A stretch of 64,000 nt of DNA. Source: an uncultured cyanobacterium. Its GTDB lineage: Bacteria > Cyanobacteriota > Cyanobacteriia > Cyanobacteriales > Nostocaceae. The stretch spans positions 36,978 through 100,977 of the forward strand of contig CAINGU010000042.1 of assembly GCA_903848645.1 (NCBI GenBank). The letters are read 5' to 3'. This document shows, one piece after another, positions 33,921 to 44,627 of the stretch; the stretch's first letter is position 1, and each line of letters starts with the position of its first letter. The translations under genes and the position numbers were made by a program. Below the pieces are notes generated by a model that was not told the origin of the DNA, did no database searches, and worked only from the letters and a program-made list of their open reading frames with translations.

Positions 33921-34352
33921 CTAACTCAAAAAATTATCTGGCATGATAATCAAAGTTGTTCCCTCCCTTCGCACCACATAAACTGTTTGCTCAGGTGGTA
34001 AGCTGATTTTGTCATCATCACATCTTGCTCGCCAAGAGTTACCCTCGTATAGTACCCTACCCACCTGTCCAGGTAAAATTTCCGTTAAAGTTTCTGCGAC
34101 TACTGCATCTTGAATCTTTGATTTCCGTCGTCGTGGTTGTAAAAACCGCCGGGAAAGGATAATGAGTATTGTGGATAATAATAGCCAAGCTGCAACTTGT
34201 ATCCATAAGTTTCCTAAACCCAGGTAAGATAAAAGTCCCACCATCAAGGCACTAATGCCCATCATGAAGGAAACAAAAGCCGATGGTAAAAAAAGTTCCG
34301 TTAAACACAGCACCGATCCAGCTAACAGCCAAATTAAACTAAAACTTGGCAT
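33921..34352 (-). CDS. NfeD-family membrane protein
   Basis: The 143-residue protein has an N-terminal set of three hydrophobic helices (LIWLLAGSVLCLTELFLPSA, FVSFMMGISALMVGLLSYLG, WIQVAAWLLLSTILIIL) and a C-terminal OB-fold-like part with GQVGRVLYEGNSWRARCDDD, as in short NfeD (NfeD1b) proteins. The SPFH gene follows in the same direction after 184 bases. The two families work together at membranes in many bacteria. Confidence 0.85.
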   Translation of the reverse strand: MPSFSLIWLLAGSVLCLTELFLPSAFVSFMMGISALMVGLLSYLGLGNLWIQVAAWLLLSTILIILSRRFLQPRRRKSKIQDAVVAETLTEILPGQVGRVLYEGNSWRARCDDDKISLPPEQTVYVVRREGTTLIIMPDNFLS

Positions 34353-34563
34353 AACGCTTTTCCCTTACAATGAATTTACTCATACCAATATTATGTGAGG
34401 CTGAACAGAATCATGAAATCCATTAATTCATCCATCCTTATCTGCGTTTATCTGCGGTCAAATATTCTTAAAACCTTATTCCCTCCTGTTTCATTTTAAC
34501 TTGGTATTTTAAATACACCAACACAGTGAATATTTACAGAAAAAACTAATCCTTATTTTAATT

Positions 34564-36507
34564 ATGCTTTCTACCCAGCGGATTATTAATTGCCCAAATT
34601 CAGAATGTGATCAGCCTTTAAATTCTGTGGGAGATACTATTTGCGATCGCTGTCAAACTCCCCTAATTTATCGCTATTTGTGGGCAACTGGCAATCAAGC
34701 CGCACAAATTCCCCCAGGAACAAAGGTCGCAGATAGATATGAAGTCATTAAACCACAAATTTGGCTAGATACCCAACCCGCACTATTACCGGATATCCCC
34801 CCAGAACTACCTAATATAGTCATTCCCTATCTGCGCTTGTATTCAGAACATTTACATATTCCCCAGGCTTATGGATTTACTTCCTTGGCAGAAACAGAGG
34901 GTAATATTTTACTATTAGAAAATGCCCCGATAGATGAAACAGGCTGTATTTATCCAACTATTAGCGACTCTTGGCAACAAGCATCTGCCGTCAGACAAGT
35001 TTACTGGTTATGGCAAATTCTCCAATTGTGGACACACTTATTAGAATTGGGAGTTGCCCAAAGTTTACTATTACCAGATAATTTATGTGTACAAGGTTGG
35101 TGTATTCGGTTGTTGGAACTGCATCAAAGCTCGCAAAAACCGACATTACAAGATTTAGGTAATTCTTGGCAGCCTTGGGTGACAGCAGCAAAAACCACGA
35201 TTGCCGATAAATTACAAAGCATAGTTGAGTTAATTTGTCAACCAGAAGTTGATTTACAGATAATTAATACTCAACTCAATCAATTATTGCTGACAACAGC
35301 CGCAGATTTACCTTTATTTTTAACTATAGCCGGGGCAACAGATACAGGACCAATTATTAAACATAATGAAGATGCTTGTTATCCCAGTCATGCTCAAGAC
35401 ATAGATGATCAATTACAATCACGACTAGCAATTATTTGTGATGGTATTGGTGGCCATGAAGGTGGTGAAGTAGCCAGTCAATTAACCCTCCAGTCTCTCA
35501 AATTGCAAATGCGGGCTTTACTGACAGAGATAGGACAACAAACCGAACTGTTAACTCCCGATTTATTAGATCAACAAATAGAGTCTTGTTTGCGAGTTGT
35601 GAATAATGTAGTTTGGTCACGCAATGATGAGCAAAAACGTCAGGGGAAAGAACGCATGGCCACAACTTTAGTCATGTCATTGCAGATACCCCAAAGAATT
35701 GTGACATCTTGTGGAGAACTGTTAGAAAATTCCCATGAACTTTATGTAGCTCATCTGGGAGATAGTCGGGCTTATTGGCTAACTCGTAACTATTGTCAAC
35801 TTTTGACTGTAGATGATGATATGGTAAAACGTGAAGTTGGCTTAGGAAAAAGCTTGTATCGTCAAGCACTGCAAATTCCCGAAGCTAAAGCCCTCACTCA
35901 AGCATTAGGCACAAAAGAAGCCGAATTTCTCAACTTTTCAATTCAACGATTTATTATAGAAGAAGATGGGATTTTATTACTTTGTTCCGATGGTTTAAGC
36001 GATCGCAATTTAGTTGAACAATCTTGGCAAGATTACGCAATTCCCGTACTTACAGGTGATTTAAGCATAGAAGATGCTACCCAGGAATTAATTAAACTGG
36101 CTAATGAAAAGAACGGCCAAGATAATATATCTGTAGTCCTCACTCTTTGCCGTGTGAGCAAACCATCTTCAATAGCCATTATCCCCACACCTCCAGCGGA
36201 AATTGTCCCCCCTCAACCTTTAGCTGTTCCCGACGCAGAAGCCCTAATTATAACAGCATCCTTAGAAACAGATTTAGCAGAAAGTTCTCAAGCCCTACTC
36301 AATTTAAATTTGACGGAAGAAGCGACAGCACCGATAAAATCATCTAGAGGTAAAGGTTTGCTGCTATTTACCGGCTTATTAGTTTTAATATTGGGAAGTA
36401 CCACTCTCGGTTTATTTACTTGGTGGCAATTATATCCCCAATCTTTTCAACAGGTATGTCGGCAACTTCCCCCAAAGGTGCGAGAATTCTGTCCAGGACG
36501 GGAATAA
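34564..36507 (+). CDS. PP2C-type protein serine/threonine phosphatase with zinc ribbon and membrane anchor
   Basis: The 647-residue protein starts with a zinc ribbon (CPNSECDQP...CDRCQTP, residues 10-33), continues with a kinase-like but motif-less region up to about 250, and then has the PP2C domain: GPIIKHNEDACY (about 266), IICDGIGGHEGGEVAS (about 290), MATTLVMSL, VAHLGDSRAYWLT (about 395), LLLCSDGLSDRNL (about 475) and NGQDNISVVL. A single membrane helix near residue 602 leaves a short tail. The layout resembles Anabaena PrpJ, linked to heterocyst glycolipid formation, but I do not claim orthology. Confidence 0.88.
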   Translation: MLSTQRIINCPNSECDQPLNSVGDTICDRCQTPLIYRYLWATGNQAAQIPPGTKVADRYEVIKPQIWLDTQPALLPDIPPELPNIVIPYLRLYSEHLHIPQAYGFTSLAETEGNILLLENAPIDETGCIYPTISDSWQQASAVRQVYWLWQILQLWTHLLELGVAQSLLLPDNLCVQGWCIRLLELHQSSQKPTLQDLGNSWQPWVTAAKTTIADKLQSIVELICQPEVDLQIINTQLNQLLLTTAADLPLFLTIAGATDTGPIIKHNEDACYPSHAQDIDDQLQSRLAIICDGIGGHEGGEVASQLTLQSLKLQMRALLTEIGQQTELLTPDLLDQQIESCLRVVNNVVWSRNDEQKRQGKERMATTLVMSLQIPQRIVTSCGELLENSHELYVAHLGDSRAYWLTRNYCQLLTVDDDMVKREVGLGKSLYRQALQIPEAKALTQALGTKEAEFLNFSIQRFIIEEDGILLLCSDGLSDRNLVEQSWQDYAIPVLTGDLSIEDATQELIKLANEKNGQDNISVVLTLCRVSKPSSIAIIPTPPAEIVPPQPLAVPDAEALIITASLETDLAESSQALLNLNLTEEATAPIKSSRGKGLLLFTGLLVLILGSTTLGLFTWWQLYPQSFQQVCRQLPPKVREFCPGRE

Positions 36508-36647
36508 TCACACAATGTGTTGTAAAATTGGGTTTGCCATTAAATCATGCTGGATTTGCCCTAGCCATCTATAGTTTAAAAGCAAATTCCGTCAAAATAG
36601 CTGTGGAGATGGTTGGAGAAAAGCAAAAGTTAGATACATAAGATATT

Positions 36648-36869
36648 ATGCAAGTAGGCGATCGCGTGCGTGTTAAAGAATCAGTAGTAGTTTATCATCA
36701 TCCTGAACATCGGAGTCAGGCTTTTGAGATTAAAGGTATGGAAGGAGAAGTAGTAGCTATTGTCACCCAATGGCAAGGTAGACCTGTCAGTGCAAACTTT
36801 CCTTGTCATGTTCAGTTTAGTAAAAAATTTAAAGTCCATTTACGCGAGAATGAATTAGAAAACGTCTAA
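36648..36869 (+). CDS. ftrV: Ferredoxin-thioredoxin reductase variable chain
   Basis: FtrV is the non-catalytic subunit of the ferredoxin-thioredoxin reductase, which passes photosynthetic electrons to thioredoxin. The 73-residue SH3-like chain has VGDRVRVKESVVVYHHPEHR at the start and GEVVAIVTQWQGRPVSANFP in the middle, both hallmarks of the family. The stop overlaps the 3' end of the convergent 77-codon gene by 4 bases. The catalytic subunit gene is not in the window. Confidence 0.93.
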   Translation: MQVGDRVRVKESVVVYHHPEHRSQAFEIKGMEGEVVAIVTQWQGRPVSANFPCHVQFSKKFKVHLRENELENV

Positions 36870-37099
36870 TTCACCAGTTTGCGGCGACAAAACCAGGACA
36901 TAATATTCAGTTCGCCGCGCATTTTCGCTAAGTCTCGACGGTTTTGGGTTGCGGTTGCGTAATACCACTGACAATGCTGTTTAAACTCAGAACGGGTATT
37001 AACTTCGTGATAAAATTCCTGGGCTGTTTGATGAACAGCAAATACTTCCTCGGCTTCGGGCTGAGGGGCTGGGACAATATATGGTAGTTCTTTACTCAT
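36866..37099 (-). CDS. Conserved cyanobacterial small protein, 77 aa
   Basis: The protein starts MSKELPYIVPAPQPEAEEVF and has a helical, aromatic and basic second half (CQWYYATATQNRRDLAKMRG, then WFCRRKL). No known domain is recognised and no membrane segment is present. It converges on ftrV with a 4-base overlap and is followed upstream by a repeat-rich gap. The text is of a type I associate with proteins found across cyanobacteria. Confidence 0.6.
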   Translation of the reverse strand: MSKELPYIVPAPQPEAEEVFAVHQTAQEFYHEVNTRSEFKQHCQWYYATATQNRRDLAKMRGELNIMSWFCRRKLVN

Positions 37100-37137
37100 T
37101 GATAATTTGTATGTAATTTGTAATTATCAATTGTTAA

Positions 37138-37647
37138 TTACTTTTGCCAAAAGCGAAAATTGAACATTGAAGAGTTGCGACGGAAACGTTGGGTAGGCTT
37201 TCTTTTACGTCTTTTAGCACTTCTATCACTCGGTTTTTCTGTGTCTTCTTCGACAATATCCTCAGATAATTGTGTTTGTGAGGTTTCCTGACTGCGCCAC
37301 CAAGCAATTATCCAGCCACCACCAACACCAGCAATACCACCAAACAAAATACTCATAGGTGCTGAATAACCTAAAAAAAGACAGCCCAGCATAAAAACCA
37401 ACCAATATTTCAAGCCAGCATCAATACCATCATTAGAAGCTATAGTGGTAGGTTCGGGGTTATTATCATTTGCAACTGTAATCCACCCTAAACTGACACC
37501 ACCTAGGATACCTATAAATAGACTTAGAGGGATGGAAGCCCCAGCAATTCTAGAGATAATGAATAAAAATAACCCAAATAGCAATTGAGAAAAGAAGTTA
37601 GGTGAAGAAGATAAAATATCGCCTAGAAGATTATTTTTTGGTGCCAT
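37138..37647 (-). CDS. Membrane protein with basic C-terminal tail, 169 aa
   Basis: Four hydrophobic helices are visible: LFGLFLFIISRIAGASIPLS, LFIGILGGVSLGWITVA, YWLVFMLGCLFLGYSA and ILFGGIAGVGGGWIIAWW. After residue 118 the protein becomes acidic and then strongly basic (RSAKRRKRKPTQRFRRNSS), which would lie in the cytoplasm and could touch nucleic acid or lipid headgroups. The family is not known to me. Just upstream of its ATG lies an eight-unit heptamer repeat. Confidence 0.6.
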   Translation of the reverse strand: MAPKNNLLGDILSSSPNFFSQLLFGLFLFIISRIAGASIPLSLFIGILGGVSLGWITVANDNNPEPTTIASNDGIDAGLKYWLVFMLGCLFLGYSAPMSILFGGIAGVGGGWIIAWWRSQETSQTQLSEDIVEEDTEKPSDRSAKRRKRKPTQRFRRNSSMFNFRFWQK

Positions 37648-37656
37648 AATATTGGA

Positions 37657-37713
<57 letters not shown>

Positions 37714-37809
37714 AGAAGAAAGAATGATTAAACAAGCTGTTTAGGAATTTTTAATTTTAATGGTTTAGGGGTCAAGCGTAATGCTAAACCCTGATTTACT
37801 AGACAAAAA

Positions 37810-39348
37810 TTAAATTAATCCTGGTAATTGTATGTCTAGTGGTTGAGTTGTATCTACAACGGTTAGATAAGGTTGTTCTTGATCTGTAAATGGTTCAGAT
37901 TGATTGATTTGGGATGTTAATAAATCAGCAGTAGCATCAGCAATATCACCAGTCCGGTTCAACAGTCGTTCTTTTAAAACTTCTAGCGGTGCGGTGCAAT
38001 TGATAATATGCACAGGTAATTGATGGTGTGTAGCTTGAGAAATAGCTGCTGCTCGTAAATCCTGACGATCATATTTAGCATCTAAAATCACAGACCAACC
38101 TTGATTAGCCAGTATAATTCCTAATGCTAACAATCGGCTATAGGTTTTTTGCGTCATTTCTGGGGTATAGATTTCATCCCCACCTCTTTCTAAAAGGGGA
38201 ATTCCTGCTAAATGCTTACGCACAGCATCAGAACGCAGATGAACTGCGTTGAGTTTCCGTGCTAAATGTTTAGCTGTGGTACTTTTACCAGCACCAGATA
38301 ACCCCGACATCAAAATCAGTTTTCCCTGTTGAGGTTTAGTATATTCCCAAGCTTGATGATAATATGCAGATGCTGTTTTTGCAGACTCTTCTTTCACCGC
38401 AGCCGGGATATTAGGATCATCTAATAAAAAGGAATTCACCTTAGCCCGCACATAAGCTTGACGACTTAAATATAAAGGTAATACCTGCAAGCCTTCCCAA
38501 TCTCCAGTTTGCTCCGTATAGGCATTTAAAAAGGCATTTCCTAAATCTTTCCGTCCTCTAGCTTCAATATCCATGACGGTGAAGGCCACATCATACATAA
38601 CATCAACGAAGCGGAAAGGCTCATTGAATTCTATGCAGTCAAATAGCATAATTTGATCATGCCAAAGAGCAATATTTCTCAGGTGTAAATCACCGTGACA
38701 TTCACAAATATAGTTATTGTCAATTCTGCTTTTAAATAATTCTGGATGTTGAACAAAGAAGTTATCTGTATATTGTTTTGTTTCCTCAAACTGCTCTTTT
38801 GTCTGGGGTCCACCAATATAGTTTTGCGCTTGCTGATAATTCTCATCAATTGCTAACCGCACTTGGGAAACTTCCCCAAAACTGCGAATATAATCATTTG
38901 TCTGTGCTTGAGCATGGTATTGAGCCACAACTCGTCCCAATTCTTCCAAGTGACTTTCTTGTAAATTCCCACTAGCAAAAAGTTCACTAAATAGGGCTTC
39001 TTGGGGAAATTGACGCATCTTGATTGCATATTCTACAGCCTCTCCTGTTCCCCCTAAATGGTATTGTTCACCAACTAAAGTTAAAGGTACAACTTCTAAA
39101 TATAATTCACCTGCACCCCGCTGATTTAAGCGCAACTCTTCCTGACAAAAATGTTGTCGTTTTTCTAGGGTAGAAAAGTCTAAAAAACCAAAGTTGGCTG
39201 GTTTTTTCAGCTTGTAAGCATAATCTCCTGTGAGGAGGACATAAGAAATATGAGTTTGAATGAGTTGAATTGGTTCTGTTACAGGATGAGGATAAAATCC
39301 TGGTTGTAACATTTGTGCAATGAAGGAGGGAAGATTTGTTTGTGTCAT
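37810..39348 (-). CDS. Fusion of aminoglycoside-phosphotransferase-like and gluconate-kinase-like ATPase domains
   Basis: The 512-residue protein has an N-terminal kinase-like part with YVLLTGDYAYKLKKPANFGF (ATP lysine, near residue 40), the catalytic CECHGDLHLRNIALW (HGDxHxxN, near 215) and LFDCIEFNEPFRFVDVMYD. The second part has a P-loop LMSGLSGAGKST (near 347) and a VHLRSDAVRKHLAG segment, as in small-molecule kinases that phosphorylate gluconate or similar. This fusion is common in bacteria with unknown substrate. No antibiotic role is implied. Confidence 0.85.
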   Translation of the reverse strand: MTQTNLPSFIAQMLQPGFYPHPVTEPIQLIQTHISYVLLTGDYAYKLKKPANFGFLDFSTLEKRQHFCQEELRLNQRGAGELYLEVVPLTLVGEQYHLGGTGEAVEYAIKMRQFPQEALFSELFASGNLQESHLEELGRVVAQYHAQAQTNDYIRSFGEVSQVRLAIDENYQQAQNYIGGPQTKEQFEETKQYTDNFFVQHPELFKSRIDNNYICECHGDLHLRNIALWHDQIMLFDCIEFNEPFRFVDVMYDVAFTVMDIEARGRKDLGNAFLNAYTEQTGDWEGLQVLPLYLSRQAYVRAKVNSFLLDDPNIPAAVKEESAKTASAYYHQAWEYTKPQQGKLILMSGLSGAGKSTTAKHLARKLNAVHLRSDAVRKHLAGIPLLERGGDEIYTPEMTQKTYSRLLALGIILANQGWSVILDAKYDRQDLRAAAISQATHHQLPVHIINCTAPLEVLKERLLNRTGDIADATADLLTSQINQSEPFTDQEQPYLTVVDTTQPLDIQLPGLI

Positions 39349-39405
39349 TGGTCAGTTGTCAGTTGTCATTGCTAAGAGGGATTTTGATATTGTTGCGTCT
39401 TTTCA

Positions 39406-39432
39406 ACAAAAAAACCAGGGCTAACCCTGGTT
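39406..39432 (-). terminator. Rho-independent terminator of the purA-rplY unit
   Basis: In the leftward direction a perfect 8-bp stem AACCAGGG-TTAG-CCCTGGTT is followed by a run of seven T. It lies 25 bases after the rplY stop at 39457. Confidence 0.93.
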
Positions 39433-39456
39433 CTCTTCGTTATTATTACCTGAATT

Positions 39457-39756
39457 TTAGCCTTTAGCACCAGCAAAAAAACTGATGTGGTAAGGTGTAC
39501 CTTTGGCTGGGTGAATCTGAACTTCACGAAGCACGGTTGTACCAGTCCACTCTAATTCAGGAATGCTGAGTTCCACTTCAGTTTTATTAGGAATAACTTG
39601 CTTGAGCAAACGTTCTACAACTTTAGCGTCAAGAACTAGAGAAATTGATTCAATTCCTTTATGACCATATAAGTTGGCGGGAATTAAGCCAGAACGGCGC
39701 AAAGCTCTGGGTTTGCTACCTTCTGGGCGGGTTTTAGATTCGAGTGCGATCGCCAT
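39457..39756 (-). CDS. rplY: 50S ribosomal protein L25
   Basis: L25 binds 5S rRNA in the large ribosomal subunit. The 99-residue short form has [20 protein letters not shown] followed by PANLYG, the typical 5S-binding N-terminus, and [20 protein letters not shown] in the C-terminal half, ending [10 protein letters not shown]. The downstream strong terminator ends the unit. purA lies 93 bases upstream in the same direction and may be co-transcribed. Confidence 0.94.
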   Translation of the reverse strand: MAIALESKTRPEGSKPRALRRSGLIPANLYGHKGIESISLVLDAKVVERLLKQVIPNKTEVELSIPELEWTGTTVLREVQIHPAKGTPYHISFFAGAKG

Positions 39757-39849
39757 ATAATTTGTTTAGTTGTTAGTTGTTAGTTGTTAGTTGGTAGGGG
39801 TTTAGCAGTGCTAAACCCTTGGTAGTTGACAATTGACAATCGTCAATTA

Positions 39850-41187
<1,338 letters not shown>

Positions 41188-41465
41188 TTAAAGGGTAAAG
41201 TTTCCACAAATTACAATTATCAACATATTTTTGATCTTTTGTCAATAAATTGGTGATTGTTAAAATTATTATAGCGGTATGCACTTAAGTGAGAATGAAA
41301 AAGAATACATCCATCAGAATCAATCAGTCGGGGCTTGCATCTTTTGTTGGGGAGCATTCAGGTATCATTGCTCAAGAAAAACAACCTGTATTGCTTGTTA
41401 GATGATATTACATTTACGAGCAAGTAATCAAAGCTTAAATTTAAGATTTCAAAGGAGTGAAAATG

Positions 41466-42053
41466 CAGGGCTATTTCATTCTAAAAGAGAGGATAAAATG
41501 GTAGAGACCACTAGGCATCTATGAGCAGGAAAAATGTCAGAAATAGCAATTCTAGAAGCATTCACAGACTTACCAGACCCCAGAAGAACCGCAGGACAAC
41601 GCCATGAAAAAGCACTATGTATTATATATAGCATTATTTACTTTAGCGATTGTGGCAGGCAACAGAGGGTTCCTGGCAATGGGGGACTGGATTAAAGCTT
41701 ATAGAGATGAATTAATAAATTTATTTAGACCAAAAAAGAATTATTAGCGGGCAAGATGCCCGCACTACAAGAAATTTTGGATATTTCTTTAATTGGAAGT
41801 CTCTAAAGGTCATGGTCGAATTGAAAAACGTACTGTTAGTATCTGCAAGTATCAAAGTCAACGTGATTGGCCAGGACTAGAGACAGTAATTCGAGTCCAG
41901 TCCGAACGTCAAATTATCAAGCAAAATTTCATAGAAGTTGAAACTGAAACTCGTTATTATATTGCTTCATTCACAGCTACTGCTGATGCTTTTGCTCAAA
42001 AGATTCGCAGCTATTGGGATGGGGTTCAGTTCATAATTTCTGGTATTCTTTAG
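41466..42053 (+). mobile_element. ISAs1-like insertion sequence remnant (left flank of the glycan island)
   Basis: The segment starts cagggctatttcattct, the likely IS end. The transposase N-terminus MSEIAILEAFTDLPDPRRTA is of the type found in ISAs1/DDE_Tnp_1-associated proteins. The frame is broken by a 7-base insertion near 41621; then ALFTLAIVAGNRGFLAMGDW continues to FRPKK at about 41742, where unrelated repeat sequence begins. From about 41800 the C-terminal part resumes (SKGHGRIEKRTVSICKYQSQ to AFAQKIRSYW). The catalytic centre is missing, so the element is dead. Its first 157 bp recur at 55182-55338 with one mismatch. Confidence 0.85.
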
Positions 42054-42162
42054 TGTCAAGTGTCAGAAGCCTGAAACCGCCCGTGTCGCGGCTGGTGAGC
42101 CATGTCGAACCATCCCTCTCAGGGCTAAAGCCGCGCTCGTTTCCCACATACCAGGTATTTTT

Positions 42163-43152
42163 ATGAATTTGCTAACAGAGCTATCAATTTCGGTAATTAT
42201 TCCCGTTTATAATGGCGGTGAGATTTTTCGTCAGTGTTTGTCAGCTATTAGTGCCTCACTGGAACGCGCTCAAGAAGTTATTGTCGTAGCTGATGGGGAT
42301 ACAGATAATTCTTGGCAGGTAGCGACAGACTGGGGCGCTAAAGTTATTAGAGTCAAGGAAAAAGGCGGACCAGCACAGGCCAGAAACTTAGGTGCATCTG
42401 AGGCTCAAGGAGATATCCTGTTTTTTGTGGATGCTGATGTTACCATAGCGCCAGATACAATCAATCAGGTAAGATTAGCTTTTGCAAAAGATGCCAGTTT
42501 AGCAGCGTTGATAGGTTCTTATGATGATACTCCGGGAGCGAGTAATTTTCTTTCTCAGTACAAAAATCTTTTTCATCATTATACCCATCAAAATGCCAAT
42601 GAAAACGCTTTCACTTTTTGGGGGGCTTGCGGTGCAATTCGTCATGATATCTTTTCATCTATGGGGGGTTTTGATGAAACTTATCGTCGTCCCTGTGTGG
42701 AAGATATTGAGTTGGGTTATCGCTTGAAAGCAGCAGGTTATAAAATTAAGTTGGATAAGGCTTTGCAAGTAAAACATTTGAAACGATGGGGAATCATATC
42801 TTTAATTAAAGCAGATGTGTGCGATCGCGCTTTACCTTGGACACAATTAATAATCCGTCAAGGACAAATGCCTTCTGATTTGAATTTGGGTTGGTCAAGT
42901 CGGCTAAGTGTGGTTTTAGTTTACTCTTTATTACTCAGTTTAATTGCTTGTTGGTGGCAGTGGAAATTATTAATTGTTACTGCTGTTATCTGTGCATTGC
43001 TGACAACTATTAATGCTTCTGTTTACCAATTTTTTATAAATAAGCGGGGTATTTTATTTACCTTGGGCGTATTACCTTGGCATTGGTTTTACTATTTTTA
43101 TAGTGGTCTAGCCTTCATGATTGGTATTTTGAGAAAAGGTATAAAATTGTAA
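42163..43152 (+). CDS. Family 2 glycosyltransferase with C-terminal membrane helices
   Basis: The 329-residue protein shows the GT-A fold signs ISVIIPVYNGGEIF, VIVVADGDTDNSW, GGPAQARNLGASEAQGDI and the metal-binding FFVDADV (DxD, near residue 90), plus RRPCVEDIELGYRL (ED motif) near 180. Two hydrophobic segments near residues 250-285 and 295-325 place it in the membrane. It starts the rightward glycan gene group, 110 bases after the IS remnant. Substrate sugar and lipid are not readable. Confidence 0.9.
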   Translation: MNLLTELSISVIIPVYNGGEIFRQCLSAISASLERAQEVIVVADGDTDNSWQVATDWGAKVIRVKEKGGPAQARNLGASEAQGDILFFVDADVTIAPDTINQVRLAFAKDASLAALIGSYDDTPGASNFLSQYKNLFHHYTHQNANENAFTFWGACGAIRHDIFSSMGGFDETYRRPCVEDIELGYRLKAAGYKIKLDKALQVKHLKRWGIISLIKADVCDRALPWTQLIIRQGQMPSDLNLGWSSRLSVVLVYSLLLSLIACWWQWKLLIVTAVICALLTTINASVYQFFINKRGILFTLGVLPWHWFYYFYSGLAFMIGILRKGIKL

Positions 43153-43195
43153 ATCTTCGTGATATTATACCAATAATAATATCAGGTGGTAATAC

Positions 43196-44626
43196 TTGAA
43201 AAATAATTGCAGTGTGGTAATAATTGGTGCGGGTCCTGCTGGTTTAACAGCCGCTCACGAGTTAGTTAAGCAAAGCATCCAGCCAATTGTATTAGAACAA
43301 GCTGACCGAGTAGGGGGAATTTCGCGTACAGAAACATATAAAGGGTATCGCTTTGATATTGGCGGGCATAGATTCTACACCAAAGTAGGAGAAATTCAGC
43401 AAATTTGGGTAGAAATATTGGGAAATAACTTTCTGAAAGTCCCTAGACTATCCCGCATTTACTACAATGGGAAGTTTTTTAACTATCCTTTGGAACTAAC
43501 TAACGCCTTATCAAATCTGGGAATTATTAACAGTTTGCTAATGTTATTTAGTTATTTGCAAGTTAAAATTAAACCTCATCCAGTCGAAGAAAATTTTGAA
43601 CAATGGGTTTGCAATCGCTTTGGGAAGAGGTTATATGCAACTTTTTTTAAATCTTATACTGAAAAAGTTTGGGGTATTTCCTGTACAGAAATTAGGGCAG
43701 ATTGGGCAGCACAACGGATTCAAGGAATGTCATTAAAAAGAGCAGTTTTTAATAGTTTGTTTAAAAATAACCCAACTAAATCCTTGATTAAAGAATTTTA
43801 CTACCCAGAATTTGGACCAGGGATGATGTGGGAAAAATGCCAAGAAATTGTTAATAGTAAAGGAGGAAAAGTTCATCTCAACACGACGGTAGATAAAATT
43901 TACCATCAAGATTATCAAATTCAAAAGATTAGTATTAGACAGGAAAACCAAACTTTTAATTTACAAGCAGACCAGTTTATTTCTAGTATGCCGGTAACTG
44001 CTTTAGTATTACGATTAGATCCACCAGCACCAACAGCAGTATTACAAGCAGCACGCAGTTTGAAATATCGAGATTTTTTAATTGTCTCTCTAATCATTGA
44101 TGAGGTTGATTTATTTCCCGATAACTGGATTTATATTCATAGTCCAGAGTTTAAAGTAGGACGGATACAAAATTTCAAAAACTGGAGTCCAGCAATGGTT
44201 CCAGATAGCAGTAAAACTTGCTTGGGTATGGAATATTTTTGTAATCAAGGTGATAAACTTTGGTCAATGTCAGATAGTGAATTAATTGAAATTGCTAGTA
44301 AAGAAATTGTAGATTTATCACTGTTGTCAAATATTCATAAAATCGAAGATGCCACAGTGATTAGACAATTAAAAGCCTATCCTGTTTATGATGAAGAATA
44401 TCGTCAACATTTGCAAGTTATCGAAGATTATTTACAGGGTTGTAAGAATTTACAAACCATTGGACGAAATGGGATGCACCGTTATAATAATCAAGATCAT
44501 TCAATGTTAACAGGATTATTAGCAGCGAAAAATATTTTGGGAGAGAATCATAATTTATGGGATGTGAATACAGAACGTTCTTACCATGAAGAGTTTAGCA
44601 AAAAAGATTTAGGACAAAGGAATTAA
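43196..44626 (+). CDS. FAD-dependent oxidoreductase, UDP-galactopyranose-mutase/amine-oxidase-like
   Basis: The start is TTG 43196 with caggtgg as ribosome-binding site; the next residues SVVIIGAGPAGLTAAHELVK form the dinucleotide-binding motif. DRVGGISRTETYKGYRFDIG followed by GHRFYTK near residue 40-60 is typical of FAD-dependent enzymes that act on sugars or lipid-linked substrates, and NYPLELTNAL follows. The C-terminus carries GRNGMHRYNNQDHSMLTGLL, the second FAD contact. Length 476 residues. Its place between a GT2 gene and an epimerase suggests modification of a nucleotide- or lipid-bound sugar. Confidence 0.82.
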   Translation: MKNNCSVVIIGAGPAGLTAAHELVKQSIQPIVLEQADRVGGISRTETYKGYRFDIGGHRFYTKVGEIQQIWVEILGNNFLKVPRLSRIYYNGKFFNYPLELTNALSNLGIINSLLMLFSYLQVKIKPHPVEENFEQWVCNRFGKRLYATFFKSYTEKVWGISCTEIRADWAAQRIQGMSLKRAVFNSLFKNNPTKSLIKEFYYPEFGPGMMWEKCQEIVNSKGGKVHLNTTVDKIYHQDYQIQKISIRQENQTFNLQADQFISSMPVTALVLRLDPPAPTAVLQAARSLKYRDFLIVSLIIDEVDLFPDNWIYIHSPEFKVGRIQNFKNWSPAMVPDSSKTCLGMEYFCNQGDKLWSMSDSELIEIASKEIVDLSLLSNIHKIEDATVIRQLKAYPVYDEEYRQHLQVIEDYLQGCKNLQTIGRNGMHRYNNQDHSMLTGLLAAKNILGENHNLWDVNTERSYHEEFSKKDLGQRN

Positions 44627-44627
44627 A

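Noticed and set aside
36420..36641. Open frame of 73 codons overlapping the PP2C gene end
   Set aside because: It begins inside the phosphatase gene in another frame, has no ribosome-binding site and resembles no protein; ftrV follows with its own start.
42060..42150. G/C-rich palindromic text before the first glycosyltransferase, possibly an IS200/IS605 end
   Set aside because: Only a weak resemblance in gctaaagccgcgc; no transposase nearby and no second copy in the window.
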